This document shows, one piece after another, positions 1 to 8,114 of a stretch of DNA of 54,787 nt. Positions within the stretch are counted from its first letter, which is position 1. Every line of letters begins with the position of its first letter. The notes below the pieces were generated by a model that saw only the letters and a program-made list of their open reading frames with translations, did not search any database and had not been told where the DNA came from. Made by a program: the position numbers and the translations under genes. The DNA is from JBHIKY01 sp042139015 (lineage in GTDB: Bacteria; Bacillota; Bacilli; Bacillales; Marinococcaceae), in NCBI RefSeq assembly GCF_042139015.1, contig NZ_JBHIKY010000026.1, positions 1-54,787 on the forward strand, written 5' to 3'.

Positions 1-10
1 GCACGATAGA

Positions 11-48
11 AAAAGCCGCCAGAACTTCGAGTTCCGGCGGCTTTTTTG
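11..48 (+). terminator. Rho-independent terminator of an upstream gene
   Basis: An 11-base stem (15-25 with 31-41, one mismatch) around a TTCGA loop is followed by six T. It must end a gene lying left of the window. Confidence 0.85.
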
Positions 49-102
49 TATGGGCTGCCTTCTGCGTTGACTTCGAAAAGGGGGATACCTTCAAAGAGAA
101 AG

Positions 103-335
103 GGATAAGCTTGTGGTCCGGGGGAAACCCCACCCCGTGATGGGAAACGAGCATGGCGGGAAATCGAGAATGGGCAGGTGGAAAGAGTGAGCTTATCAGT
201 GGAAAAGCGCACGCCATCGGTGGAAACGCACTTTCCAAGAAGTGAAAAGCTGCCCACAAACCGTGAAACGACGCCCCAATGGTGGAAAATTATTTCAAGC
301 ATGGGATATTCGAACTGAACGACGAGGGAAAGCAG
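103..335. repeat. Degenerate 21-bp phased repeat array
   Basis: The word GAAA, usually inside GTGGAAA or GTGAAA and often followed by a C/G-rich GC or CGC, recurs at 124, 144, 160, 181, 202, 223, 244, 265 and 285. Five consecutive steps are exactly 21 bp. Weaker matches continue at 103, 305 and 328. A frame covering 109-318 is open but has no ATG or ribosome binding site, and the period is seven codons, so this looks like repeat DNA rather than a gene. The rest of the gene-free stretch up to 588 shows no further structure I recognise. Confidence 0.7.
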
Positions 336-588
336 CTTTCAAAGTGTGAGTTGTTCTCCCGAAGCGGGAAAAGGAAAAAGATTCATTTGTCATGTATGCA
401 CAACCCTCTCTGAAAATAGTAATAGATAAGAAGAGAAAAATAGATAAACAACACATCATTATTGACGAATAATAACTGGGAATCCCGAGATGGGGACGAT
501 CCTGCCATTTATCCAGCCTGCAAGAATAAACCTTCCCAATTTAGGAGAAACTAAGTTTCATAGGTAAATACGCGGGAGGTGAAAAAGT

Positions 589-795
589 ATGGCTATTAAT
601 AAACAAACAGCGGAAAATTGGCAGGAACTATGTGTGCTTTGTGAAGAGGAGCATCAGGAGGGAATTCACGTAGTAGACGCATTTATTTGCAAGAGCTGTG
701 AAAGCCGCCTGCTGCAGCTTGAACCGGGAGAGACATTGTATATCCAGGCTGTCAGAAAGCTTAGAAAAATACGGGCAAAAAAATTATTATCGTGA
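589..795 (+). CDS. csfB: Anti-sigma factor CsfB (Gin)
   Basis: A 68-residue protein with two CxxC pairs (CVLC at about 15-18, CKSC at about 34-37) around a GIHV...FIC core. This is the pattern of Gin/CsfB, a zinc-binding dimer that inhibits sigma-G (and sigma-E in the wrong compartment) until engulfment is complete. The start has a strong ribosome binding site (GGGAGGTG, 8-9 bases upstream). Its place just before the decarboxylase and tmk matches the B. subtilis order, although xpaC and yaaN are missing between them. A sigma-F promoter is expected from the family, but I could not place one convincingly. Identity rests on the Cys pattern and synteny. Confidence 0.88.
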   Translation: MAINKQTAENWQELCVLCEEEHQEGIHVVDAFICKSCESRLLQLEPGETLYIQAVRKLRKIRAKKLLS

Positions 796-868
796 CAATA
801 ATTGCATCAGCACCAACTTTTCGTCATAATTCAAATTAGATACTTTACGCGATAAATGAGGCGACCTT

Positions 869-2332
869 ATGAATCAAGATAAAATGCCGCTTCTTGGTGC
901 GCTGCGCCGTCATATTAAGCAAAAGCCAGTTTCTTTTCATGTGCCCGGCCATAAAAATGGCCGGCTGATGCCTGACGGGGTGAAAAATTTGTTCTCGGAC
1001 GCTCTTCTTCTTGACCAGACAGAGCTTTGTGGGCTTGATGACCTTCATGATCCGGCAGAAGCTATCCTGGAGGCACAGGAGCTGACAGCTTCCCTTTATG
1101 GTGCCAAACGGAGTTTTTTTCTGACAGGTGGTTCTACGTCGGGGAATCAGGCAATGATACTTGCCAGCTTTCAGCGCGGGGACCGAGTGCTCGTGCAGAG
1201 AGATGCCCATAAATCTGTGTTGAATGGACTGAGGCTCGCCGGTGTAAAACCGGTTTTTATTTTTTCAGAATATGATAGCGTTACACAGCTTCCGACCGGC
1301 CTGAATCCGAAGACTGTCCAGCAGGCTTTTTCCACTTATAGGGATGCAAAAGGACTTATTATAACATCACCAAGCTATTATGGGTGGACCGCAAAAGTCA
1401 GTGAGCTTATTGAGACCGCTCATCAGCATGGGGCGGCAGTGCTGGTGGATGAAGCACATGGCGCTCATTTCATCACAAATGAGTGTTTCCCTCCATCCTC
1501 CCTGCAGGAGGGGGTAGATGCAGCCGTACATTCTGCTCACAAGACGCTTCCGGCACTAACTATGGGAGCCTTTCTGCATGTGGGTTCTCAAAGTATGGTA
1601 GATGAAGCAAGACTAAAGGAATGTGCTGCGCTGCTTCAGTCCAGCAGTCCTTCTTACGTAATCATGGCATCCCTTGATAGTGCCAGGCATTATGCTTACC
1701 AATTGAAATGTCAGAACCGGGAAGCGTTGGAGCCGCACTTATTGCATACAAGAAATCAAATCTTAGAAGCGACAGGGCTGGAGGCTGCCACTCCTCCTTA
1801 TGGTGTAAAGCAGGACTTGCTGAAACTGATACTAACAGCCCCTGCAGGGTATGATGGCTTCACGCTTCAGCGCTGTTTAGAAAAGAACGGAATTTATTCA
1901 GAACTGGCTGATACCCGTCATGTGCTGCTTTTGCTTGGACTGAGCACCGAGCCTCTCTCAGAGGAGGTGCTGGGACGACTTCAGTGTGCGGCACGGTTGC
2001 TTAAAAAGACCAAGCCTGCCGTTAATGACGAACAGGTACCATTTCAGCTGGAGGAGCTTCCTTTGATCGAAGCGGATTTGAGCTATGGTATATTTGAGCA
2101 GAAGGAAACCAAGACAATAACGCTTTCGTCAGCAATCGGGGAATATCCTGCTGTTGATATTACCCCTTATCCACCCGGTGTGCCTTTGTTTTTAAAAAAC
2201 GAACAGATCGATGAAAGGAGATATTCGTTTTTGCTGCAATGGCTGAAAGGCGGGGGCAGGGCTCAGGGAATAAAAAAAGATTTTCGCGGTCATTGGTGCA
2301 TAGATGTATATAAAAGGAAGGAAACTATATGA
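869..2332 (+). CDS. yaaO: PLP-dependent Orn/Lys/Arg decarboxylase family protein (YaaO type)
   Basis: A 487-residue fold-type I PLP enzyme. The phosphate-binding loop GGSTSGN lies at 87-93, the cofactor-contacting DEAHGAH at 194-200, and the Schiff-base lysine is K225 in SAHKTL. The shorter C-terminal domain and the lack of a large N-terminal wing domain place it with the small Bacillus decarboxylases (YaaO/SpeA-like) rather than the E. coli LdcI type. It would decarboxylate a basic amino acid (arginine, lysine or ornithine); the substrate cannot be read from the sequence. Its stop overlaps the tmk start as ATGA, implying translational coupling. The start at 869 is preceded by a weak GAGGCG ribosome binding site. 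Confidence 0.85.
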   Translation: MNQDKMPLLGALRRHIKQKPVSFHVPGHKNGRLMPDGVKNLFSDALLLDQTELCGLDDLHDPAEAILEAQELTASLYGAKRSFFLTGGSTSGNQAMILASFQRGDRVLVQRDAHKSVLNGLRLAGVKPVFIFSEYDSVTQLPTGLNPKTVQQAFSTYRDAKGLIITSPSYYGWTAKVSELIETAHQHGAAVLVDEAHGAHFITNECFPPSSLQEGVDAAVHSAHKTLPALTMGAFLHVGSQSMVDEARLKECAALLQSSSPSYVIMASLDSARHYAYQLKCQNREALEPHLLHTRNQILEATGLEAATPPYGVKQDLLKLILTAPAGYDGFTLQRCLEKNGIYSELADTRHVLLLLGLSTEPLSEEVLGRLQCAARLLKKTKPAVNDEQVPFQLEELPLIEADLSYGIFEQKETKTITLSSAIGEYPAVDITPYPPGVPLFLKNEQIDERRYSFLLQWLKGGGRAQGIKKDFRGHWCIDVYKRKETI

Positions 2333-2973
2333 GAGAACGAGGAGTATTTGTGTCGCTTGAAGGCGGCGAAGGGGCAGGGAAAACCACTGTCGCAGAGTTG
2401 ATATTTGAACTGCTGGTTGCTAAAGGATGGCGCGTCATGAAAACGCGCGAGCCTGGGGGTATTGATATTGCAGAGAAGATTCGTACCATCATTCTGGATC
2501 CGGAGCACACGGCGATGGAGGCTCGTACAGAAGCGCTGCTGTATGCAGCAGCAAGACGGCAGCACTTAATTGAAAAGGTCCTGCCTGCCCTTCAGGAAGG
2601 TTACATTGTGTTATGCGACCGATTTGTTGACAGCTCACTTGCCTATCAGGGGGCTGCGCGCGGGATAGGTATAGATGAAGTATTTTCAATTAATGCATTT
2701 GCAATTGAAAATCAAATGCCGGATTTGACCCTGCTGCTTGATATAAAGCCTGAGGATGGCATGGCAAGGATCCATGGAAATGAAAACAGAGAATATAACA
2801 GGCTTGATAGAGAGAAAATGGAATTTCATCATAAGGTATATGAGGCTTATCAGGAGATTTCTGCACGCTTTCCGGAACGTATACATAAAATAGATGCAAA
2901 TCGTCCGGCAGAGGAAGTGGCAGCAGAAGTCGGGGCCGTTTTGACAGCCTATTTAGTTAAGCATTTCAAATAA
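2329..2973 (+). CDS. tmk: Thymidylate kinase
   Basis: A 214-residue dTMP kinase making dTDP for DNA synthesis. It has the P-loop GGEGAGKTT (about 12-20), the REPGG motif, the DRF signature with SSLAYQG (about 95-106) and a basic LID region (ENREYNRLDRE). Length and motifs are standard for Gram-positive Tmk. It starts inside the preceding stop codon (ATGA). Position before darA and holB is the conserved Bacillus arrangement that links nucleotide supply to the replication clamp loader. Confidence 0.97.
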   Translation: MRERGVFVSLEGGEGAGKTTVAELIFELLVAKGWRVMKTREPGGIDIAEKIRTIILDPEHTAMEARTEALLYAAARRQHLIEKVLPALQEGYIVLCDRFVDSSLAYQGAARGIGIDEVFSINAFAIENQMPDLTLLLDIKPEDGMARIHGNENREYNRLDREKMEFHHKVYEAYQEISARFPERIHKIDANRPAEEVAAEVGAVLTAYLVKHFK

Positions 2974-3052
2974 ATTTTCTTTTTTATCTTTTTTCCAGTA
3001 AAATAAAAAGAAAGAGATCCGCTCGGCACAGCGGAAGAAAGAAGGGGTTCAA

Positions 3053-3382
3053 ATGAAGCTCATTGTTGCCGTTGTACAGGACAAGGACAGCAATCGGCTT
3101 TCGAACGCGCTCGTTGATGAGGATTTTCGCGCGACAAAGCTTGCTAGTACAGGGGGTTTCTTAAAAGCCGGTAATACCACCTTTTTGATTGGGGTGGAGG
3201 ATAATCACATCGATCAGGTGCTGCAGATCATACAGGATAATTGTAAAGCCAGAGAGCAGCTCGTGGCGCCAGTGTCACCAATGGGCGGCAACGCAGATTC
3301 TTATGTGCCGTACCCGGTGGAAGTGCAGGTGGGCGGTGCGACCGTATTTATTTTAGAGGTGGAGCAATTTGAACAGTTTTAA
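3053..3382 (+). CDS. darA: PII-like c-di-AMP receptor DarA (YaaQ)
   Basis: A 109-residue protein matching the DarA/PstA family, trimeric PII-like proteins that bind cyclic di-AMP. The start MKLIVAVVQDKD, the T-loop-adjacent ATKLASTGGFLKAGNTTF and the C-terminal hydrophobic strand VGGATVFILEVEQF are all present. An AAGGGGT ribosome binding site lies about 6 bases before the ATG. In B. subtilis yaaR lies between this gene and holB; here only 41 bases separate them, so yaaR is absent from this location. The regulatory target of DarA is unknown in most species. Confidence 0.93.
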   Translation: MKLIVAVVQDKDSNRLSNALVDEDFRATKLASTGGFLKAGNTTFLIGVEDNHIDQVLQIIQDNCKAREQLVAPVSPMGGNADSYVPYPVEVQVGGATVFILEVEQFEQF

Positions 3383-3423
3383 TCATGGTTTAATATCCAG
3401 TAAATGGTAATAGAGGGATAGCG

Positions 3424-4410
3424 ATGAGTTGGAACGTATTGCAGGAAGAACAGCCGCTGGTCATGAACCTGCTGACGAAAAGCGTGGAAAAAAACCGTCT
3501 CGCTCACGCCTATATTTTTGAAGGCATGCGCGGTACAGGCAAAAAGGAAGCGGCGGAGCTGCTTGCGAAAAGTTTATTCTGCCGTGAGAAACAAGGTGTA
3601 AAACCGTGTGATTCCTGCGCGGAATGCCGCCGCATAGACCATGGTAATCACCCGGATGTCATGATGCTTGAAGCAGATGGGGCTTCTATTAAAAAAGCCC
3701 AGGTGGAAAGCCTTCAAAAAGAATTTACGTATAAAGGTATGGAAGCTTCCACTAAAGTGTATATCGTGGACGATGCGGACAAAATGACGGCAAGTGCTGC
3801 CAACAGTCTGCTGAAATTCTTAGAAGAGCCGGAGAGCCCTACACTGGCTCTTTTGTTGACCGAAAATGTCCACTTCCTGCTCGATACTATTATTTCACGC
3901 TCACAAAAGATAACTTTTGCACCTCCTCCACTGCAAAAACGGATCAGAATGTACACAGAACAAGGGGCGGGAGAGGCAGTTTCAGCTTTGTTAGCAAGAC
4001 TTCCGGATCAGCTAGCGGAAACGTTTGCAGAAGAGAAGAAAGAGTGGATTGTACAGGGAAGAACACTAGTGATACAATTAACGGAAGAGGCGCAGAATCG
4101 CCCTCAGCAGATGCTTTTGACACTTCAGGAAAAATGGCTCGACCATTTTACGGATAGAGAAGAGCTGGACATCGGTTTGGATTTACTGCTTTTCTGGTAC
4201 CGCGACATTCTGACTGTAAAAATGGAAAAGGAGGACCTTGCCTACCCGGACCAAAAAGAAAAGTTAGAACAAGCCTCCCTCCATTTGACAGAAAAGGAGG
4301 TTGCCGACCGGCTGCAGTGGATCCTGGAGGCGAAACGACGTCTCCGCGCCAATGTGAATGCCCAGCTGATGATGGAGCATTTACTGCTCCGCTTACAGGA
4401 GGGATCGTAA
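3424..4410 (+). CDS. holB: DNA polymerase III delta-prime subunit
   Basis: A 328-residue clamp-loader AAA+ subunit. It has the Walker-A-like GMRGTGK (34-40), four Cys of the zinc module (C53, C62, C65, C68), and the conserved SLLKFLEEP segment followed by a Ser-Arg sensor region (IISRSQKITF). It works with DnaX and HolA to load the beta clamp. The ricT start lies three bases after its stop, so the two are probably co-translated. Confidence 0.95.
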   Translation: MSWNVLQEEQPLVMNLLTKSVEKNRLAHAYIFEGMRGTGKKEAAELLAKSLFCREKQGVKPCDSCAECRRIDHGNHPDVMMLEADGASIKKAQVESLQKEFTYKGMEASTKVYIVDDADKMTASAANSLLKFLEEPESPTLALLLTENVHFLLDTIISRSQKITFAPPPLQKRIRMYTEQGAGEAVSALLARLPDQLAETFAEEKKEWIVQGRTLVIQLTEEAQNRPQQMLLTLQEKWLDHFTDREELDIGLDLLLFWYRDILTVKMEKEDLAYPDQKEKLEQASLHLTEKEVADRLQWILEAKRRLRANVNAQLMMEHLLLRLQEGS

Positions 4411-4412
4411 CA

Positions 4413-5228
4413 TTGCATGAAGTTGTAGGAGTTAGGTTTAAAAAAGCAGGGAAGATTTATTATTTCTCTCCCGGCGACCTCGACATAGAGAAAGATCAAT
4501 GGGTTGTTGTCGAAACAGCCCGCGGCATTGAGTTCGGCAAAGTTGTTTTAGGCAAAAAGCAGGTCAGTGGCGAAGACGTAGTTCTTCCTTTAAAGAAAGT
4601 TCTCCGCCTTGCCAACACGAAGGACAAGCTGACAGTCGAAGAAAATAAAGAGCTTGCGGACAAAGCGTATGAAGTCTGCTCTGCGAAAATTGAAGAACAT
4701 AGTCTCGACATGAAGCTTGTCGATGTAGAATATACATTCGACCGCAATAAAGTATTATTTTATTTTACTGCTGATGGCAGAATAGACTTTCGTGCCCTCG
4801 TCAAGGACTTAGCATCGGTATTCCGCACACGTATCGAACTCCGGCAGATCGGGGTAAGGGATGAAGCGAAGATGCTTGGAGGAATTGGCCCGTGCGGACG
4901 CGTTTTGTGCTGCTCCTCCTTCCTTGGAGATTTCGAGCCGGTTTCTATAAAAATGGCTAAAGATCAAAACCTTTCTTTGAACCCAGCCAAGATTTCCGGT
5001 CTTTGCGGACGGCTGATGTGCTGTCTGAAGTATGAAAATGACCACTATGAGCAGGCCAAAAAAGATCTTCCCGATATTGGAAAGAAGATCGAAACGCCTG
5101 ATGGAAATGGAAAAGTTGTCGGCATTAACATTCTGGAGCGTCTGGTGGAGGTCGAGCTTCCAGAGGCAGAGCGCACCCTGGAATACAGCCTTGATGAGTT
5201 GATGGATGAAGGATTTACGGTAAGCTGA
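4413..5228 (+). CDS. ricT: RicT (YaaT), PSP1-domain subunit of the Ric complex
   Basis: I place the start at TTG 4413, with AGGAGG about 10 bases upstream. An ATG-like extension to 4317 would overlap holB and lacks homology. This gives 271 residues, close to B. subtilis YaaT. The PSP1 domain contains the cysteine clusters GPCGRVLCC and CGRLMCCLKYEND that, in B. subtilis RicAFT, help bind iron-sulphur clusters. The complex stimulates RNase Y maturation of many mRNAs and is needed for sporulation, competence and biofilm formation. The gene sits between holB and yabA as in B. subtilis. Confidence 0.93.
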   Translation: MHEVVGVRFKKAGKIYYFSPGDLDIEKDQWVVVETARGIEFGKVVLGKKQVSGEDVVLPLKKVLRLANTKDKLTVEENKELADKAYEVCSAKIEEHSLDMKLVDVEYTFDRNKVLFYFTADGRIDFRALVKDLASVFRTRIELRQIGVRDEAKMLGGIGPCGRVLCCSSFLGDFEPVSIKMAKDQNLSLNPAKISGLCGRLMCCLKYENDHYEQAKKDLPDIGKKIETPDGNGKVVGINILERLVEVELPEAERTLEYSLDELMDEGFTVS

Positions 5229-5257
5229 ACCCGAAAGTGATTGAGGTGGGGGTGCAC

Positions 5258-5608
5258 GTGGAAAAAAAAGAAATTTTTTCTCAGGTTATTCATATGGAAG
5301 AGAGGATTGGCGCTCTTCATGATGAACTCGGAGAATTAAAGGAGCAGCTTGCCATGCTGATCGAAGAGAACCAGGGACTCGCTCTCGAAAACCAGCATCT
5401 GCGCAAGCGTTTAGAAGAAAAAGAAGAGGTCACCCTCAAAGATGAAGAGAAGAAGAACCAAGATGCGGGCAAAATGAATGTGGGCGAAGGGTATGATAAC
5501 CTTGCAAGGCTTTATCATGAAGGATTTCATATCTGCAACCTGCATTACGGCAGCTTAAGGTCTGATGGCGACTGCCTGTTCTGCCTGTCATTTTTAAATC
5601 AAAAGTGA
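5258..5608 (+). CDS. yabA: DNA replication initiation control protein YabA
   Basis: The likely start is GTG 5258 behind AGGTGGGGG, giving 116 residues beginning VEKKEIFSQV; an upstream in-frame GTG at 5237 would add seven residues without homology. The N-terminal half is a coiled coil with leucine heptads (about 10-60). The C-terminal 40 residues hold the zinc tetrahedron HICNLHYG...CLFC. YabA tetramers bind DnaA and the DnaN clamp and restrain over-initiation. A strong terminator follows. Confidence 0.95.
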   Translation: MEKKEIFSQVIHMEERIGALHDELGELKEQLAMLIEENQGLALENQHLRKRLEEKEEVTLKDEEKKNQDAGKMNVGEGYDNLARLYHEGFHICNLHYGSLRSDGDCLFCLSFLNQK

Positions 5609-5616
5609 GGAATATA

Positions 5617-5656
5617 CAGAGCTGTTCCCGGATGCCGGGGCAGCTCTTCGTTTTTA
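5617..5656 (+). terminator. Rho-independent terminator after yabA
   Basis: GAGCTG (5619-5624) pairs with CAGCTC (5641-5646), with an inner CCCGG/CCGGG helix, followed by a T-rich run. Confidence 0.8.
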
Positions 5657-5790
5657 TGACACTACTTTTGATGCCGGGACTTGTGGGAATGAGCTCCTTT
5701 ATTTGCTAAAATGAGGAGGAAGACAGCAGTGTATACGTGCTGCTCTTCCCTAGAAATCATTATGGTATTTTTCTGCGGCAGAAAGGAAGC

Positions 5791-6522
5791 ATGCGAATGG
5801 GAGAACGACTCGATTACATAACGGAGGAATTACTGATTATTCAAAGCGAAGACGTTTTTTCATTTTCCATCGATGCTGTGCTGCTTGCCAGGTTTTGTTA
5901 TGTTCCAAAAACGAAGGGCAGAATCGTTGATTTGTGCAGCGGCAACGGGGTGATACCGTTTGTATTAACACAGAGAAGCTCAGTGCCTATTATCGGTGTC
6001 GAGCTGCAGAAGCGGCTTTGTGATATGGCTGAACGCAGTGCCGTTATAAATCAAACTGCTCCGCAGGTGTCTTTTTTAGAAAAGGATGTTCGTGAGCTCC
6101 ATCTCGAGGACATTGGCGGTGCTGCAGATCTGGTTACCTGCAATCCGCCTTATTTTGCAACACCGGGGAGAAATGAAGAGAATAATAACCCTTATTTATT
6201 AAAGGCGAGGCACGAAAGAAACGGAGTTCTCCTCGATTTTGTTCGTACAGCGAGCCAATCGGTCAAGGAAAAAGGAAAAGTGGCTATGGTGCTTCGTCCT
6301 GAGCGTCTGCTTGAGCTGATGAACGCGTTCCGAACGTTTCGTATTGAGCCAAAGCGGATGAAGTGTGTGCATCCGAAGTCTTCTAAAGAAGCAAATATGA
6401 TCCTGCTCGAAGGAATAAAATGCGGCAAAAAGGGAATGTCCATCCTTCCGCCATTAGTGGTGTATCATGAAAATGGATCGTACACAAAGGAGTTTAGGCA
6501 GTATTATGATGGAGAAAACTGA
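5791..6522 (+). CDS. trmN6: tRNA1(Val) adenine-37 N6-methyltransferase family protein (YabB)
   Basis: A 243-residue class I SAM methyltransferase starting at ATG 5791 (AAAGGAAGC just upstream); the longer open frame from 5737 lacks a ribosome binding site. Motif I is VDLCSGNGV (46-54) and the amino-methyltransferase motif NPPY is at 118-121, indicating methylation of an exocyclic adenine amino group. The family methylates A37 of a tRNA in E. coli (YfiC/TrmN6); the Bacillus substrate is inferred. It overlaps the yazA start. Confidence 0.88.
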   Translation: MRMGERLDYITEELLIIQSEDVFSFSIDAVLLARFCYVPKTKGRIVDLCSGNGVIPFVLTQRSSVPIIGVELQKRLCDMAERSAVINQTAPQVSFLEKDVRELHLEDIGGAADLVTCNPPYFATPGRNEENNNPYLLKARHERNGVLLDFVRTASQSVKEKGKVAMVLRPERLLELMNAFRTFRIEPKRMKCVHPKSSKEANMILLEGIKCGKKGMSILPPLVVYHENGSYTKEFRQYYDGEN

Positions 6523-6787
6523 GCATTACGTGTATGTATTGGAGTGTGCCGACGGTTCTTATTATACCGGCTATACGAATGACATAGAAAAACGACTGTC
6601 TGTTCATGAATCTGGAAAAGGGGCAAAATATACGAGAGGCCGCGGACCGTTTAAACTGATCTATCAACAAGGGTATACTACAAAAAAGGAAGCACTGCAG
6701 GCAGAATATATGATGAAGCAGCTGTCGCGCGCTGCTAAGAAAGCATTGATATCTCAAGTAACTATCAAAGGAGAGAGCGGCCTATGA
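6506..6787 (+). CDS. yazA: GIY-YIG nuclease-domain protein YazA
   Basis: A 93-residue single-domain GIY-YIG protein: YVYVLECADGSYYTGYT supplies the two GIY/YIG-type strands, an Arg follows in EKRL, and GKGAKYT plus a C-terminal Glu-containing helix (QAEYMMKQL) complete the fold. The start is uncertain (6506 or 6509); both overlap the end of trmN6. Members of this UPF0213 group are presumed structure-specific nucleases but have no established role. Its stop overlaps the rsmI start (ATGA). Confidence 0.88.
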   Translation: MMEKTEHYVYVLECADGSYYTGYTNDIEKRLSVHESGKGAKYTRGRGPFKLIYQQGYTTKKEALQAEYMMKQLSRAAKKALISQVTIKGESGL

Positions 6788-7656
6788 AGCAGCAGAAGAG
6801 CTTTCAGAAGCAGGATGAGATAGGATCGCTCTATCTTATTCCGACCCCGATCGGAAATCTTGAGGATATGACGTTTCGTGCTGTCCGCCTCTTAAATGAA
6901 GTGGATACAATTTTTGCTGAGGATACACGGCAGACGAGAAAGCTGTGCACGCATTTCGACATAACGGCTCCTATGGACAGCTATCATGAACATAATAAAG
7001 AGATAAAGGAAGAAAAAATGATTGCCCTTATGCTGCAGGGCAAAAATATTGCGCTTGTCAGCGATGCCGGCATGCCGCTCCTTTCTGATCCCGGCCGTGA
7101 AATCGTGCAGCGCTGTATAAAAGAGAATGTGCCGGTAATTCCTCTCCCTGGTGCCAATGCTGCTTTAACGTCTCTTTCTGCTTCCGGACTGGGGGGCGGC
7201 CCCTTTTATTTTTACGGATTTTTACCGAGAAAGAAAAAAGAACGCGGATTGGTGCTAGAGGAGCTTTCTTACATGGAAGCCCCGCTGATTTTTTATGAAG
7301 CACCTCACCGGCTGAAAGAAACTGTAAAGCATGCAGCTGAAGTGTGGGGAGAGCGGAAGGCGGTGCTTGCAAGAGAGCTGACAAAAAAATACGAAGAGTT
7401 CCTGCGCGGCACACTTCCGGAAATTAAGGATTACCTGGATGTGAATCAAATAAAAGGAGAATGCTGCTTGATTGTTGAGGGAGGCAGTGCCGATGGGCAG
7501 GAAAAAACGCCATGGTGGGAGGAATTCGACATCTCTTCCCACGTCAATGCCTACATGAAGGGCGGAATGTCCTCGAAAGAAGCGATTAAGCTTGCGGCGA
7601 AAGACCGGGGGGTTCCGAAACGGGAAGTGTACGCTGTTTACCACGAAATAGAATAA
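6784..7656 (+). CDS. rsmI: 16S rRNA 2'-O-ribose C1402 methyltransferase RsmI
   Basis: A 290-residue tetrapyrrole-methylase-fold enzyme. The TPIGNLEDMT motif (21-30) and the SAM-site loop VSDAGMPLLSDPG (92-104) are diagnostic of RsmI, which methylates the ribose of C1402 in the decoding centre. A C-terminal helical domain ends in the SSKEAIKLAAKDRGVPKREVY segment typical of the family. It starts inside the yazA stop and is the last gene before the convergent abrB. Confidence 0.95.
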   Translation: MKQQKSFQKQDEIGSLYLIPTPIGNLEDMTFRAVRLLNEVDTIFAEDTRQTRKLCTHFDITAPMDSYHEHNKEIKEEKMIALMLQGKNIALVSDAGMPLLSDPGREIVQRCIKENVPVIPLPGANAALTSLSASGLGGGPFYFYGFLPRKKKERGLVLEELSYMEAPLIFYEAPHRLKETVKHAAEVWGERKAVLARELTKKYEEFLRGTLPEIKDYLDVNQIKGECCLIVEGGSADGQEKTPWWEEFDISSHVNAYMKGGMSSKEAIKLAAKDRGVPKREVYAVYHEIE

Positions 7657-7740
7657 AAAGGCGAGCCGCTACTGAGAGGGCCCGTCCTTTCTTATGATAT
7701 TGGAAAGTGCAGTACTTGCCTGCGGCTTCACACTTCCTAT

Positions 7741-8025
7741 CTAGCTCTGTTTTGTTACGTATTGTTGGAGATCCTTTAGAATATTTTCTGCGCCTTCAGG
7801 GGAAAGAATAATCTTCCCGTCCGCAAGGGAAAGGTTGTCGTCAGATACTTCACCGGTGACCTGACAGGTCATGTTAGGCTTGTACTTTTTCAGTACAATC
7901 CGATCGTTATCAACATAAATTTCAAGTGCATCCTTTTCCGCAATGTCCAGCGTGCGTCGAAGTTCAATTGGAATGACAACGCGGCCAAGCTCGTCTACCT
8001 TACGTACGATACCTGTAGATTTCAT
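7741..8025 (-). CDS. abrB: Transition-state regulator AbrB
   Basis: A 94-residue protein with the swapped-hairpin AbrB DNA-binding domain at the N terminus (STGIVRKVDELGRVVIPIELRR) and the conserved C-terminal multimerisation segment. AbrB tetramers bind A/T-rich DNA and repress post-exponential genes, including spoVG and other sporulation genes, until Spo0A-P lowers abrB transcription. TAAGGAGGAA lies 6 bases before the ATG. The gene is divergent from metG and convergent with rsmI. Its N-terminal domain is nearly identical to that of spoVT in this window. Confidence 0.97.
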   Translation of the reverse strand: MKSTGIVRKVDELGRVVIPIELRRTLDIAEKDALEIYVDNDRIVLKKYKPNMTCQVTGEVSDDNLSLADGKIILSPEGAENILKDLQQYVTKQS

Positions 8026-8055
8026 CGTGGTTCCTCCTTAAATTTAAAAGCAAAA

Positions 8056-8064
8056 TTCGACAAA
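8056..8064 (-). promoter_or_regulatory. 0A box (Spo0A site) downstream of the abrB promoter
   Basis: The minus strand reads TTTGTCGAA, a perfect 0A box, between the promoter and the abrB ribosome binding site. Spo0A-P represses abrB from downstream sites in B. subtilis, and this position fits the same mechanism. A one-mismatch copy (TTTTTCAAA, minus strand) lies near 8143-8151. Confidence 0.75.
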
Positions 8065-8085
8065 ATTTTCTCTCTCTCTGAACCT

Positions 8086-8114
8086 AGAATACCAATCTTT
8101 GCAAATCACGTCAA
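8086..8114 (-). promoter_or_regulatory. sigma-A promoter of abrB
   Basis: On the minus strand TTGACG (8109-8114) and TATTCT (8086-8091) are separated by exactly 17 bases. It lies 60 bases upstream of the abrB start. Confidence 0.75.

Noticed and set aside
109..318. Open frame through the 21-bp repeat array
   Set aside because: No ATG and no ribosome binding site. The seven-residue periodic translation is what a 21-bp DNA repeat yields in any open frame.
103..335. CRISPR array
   Set aside because: Units are only 21 bp with a short degenerate core and no distinct constant repeats and unique spacers; no cas genes are in the window.
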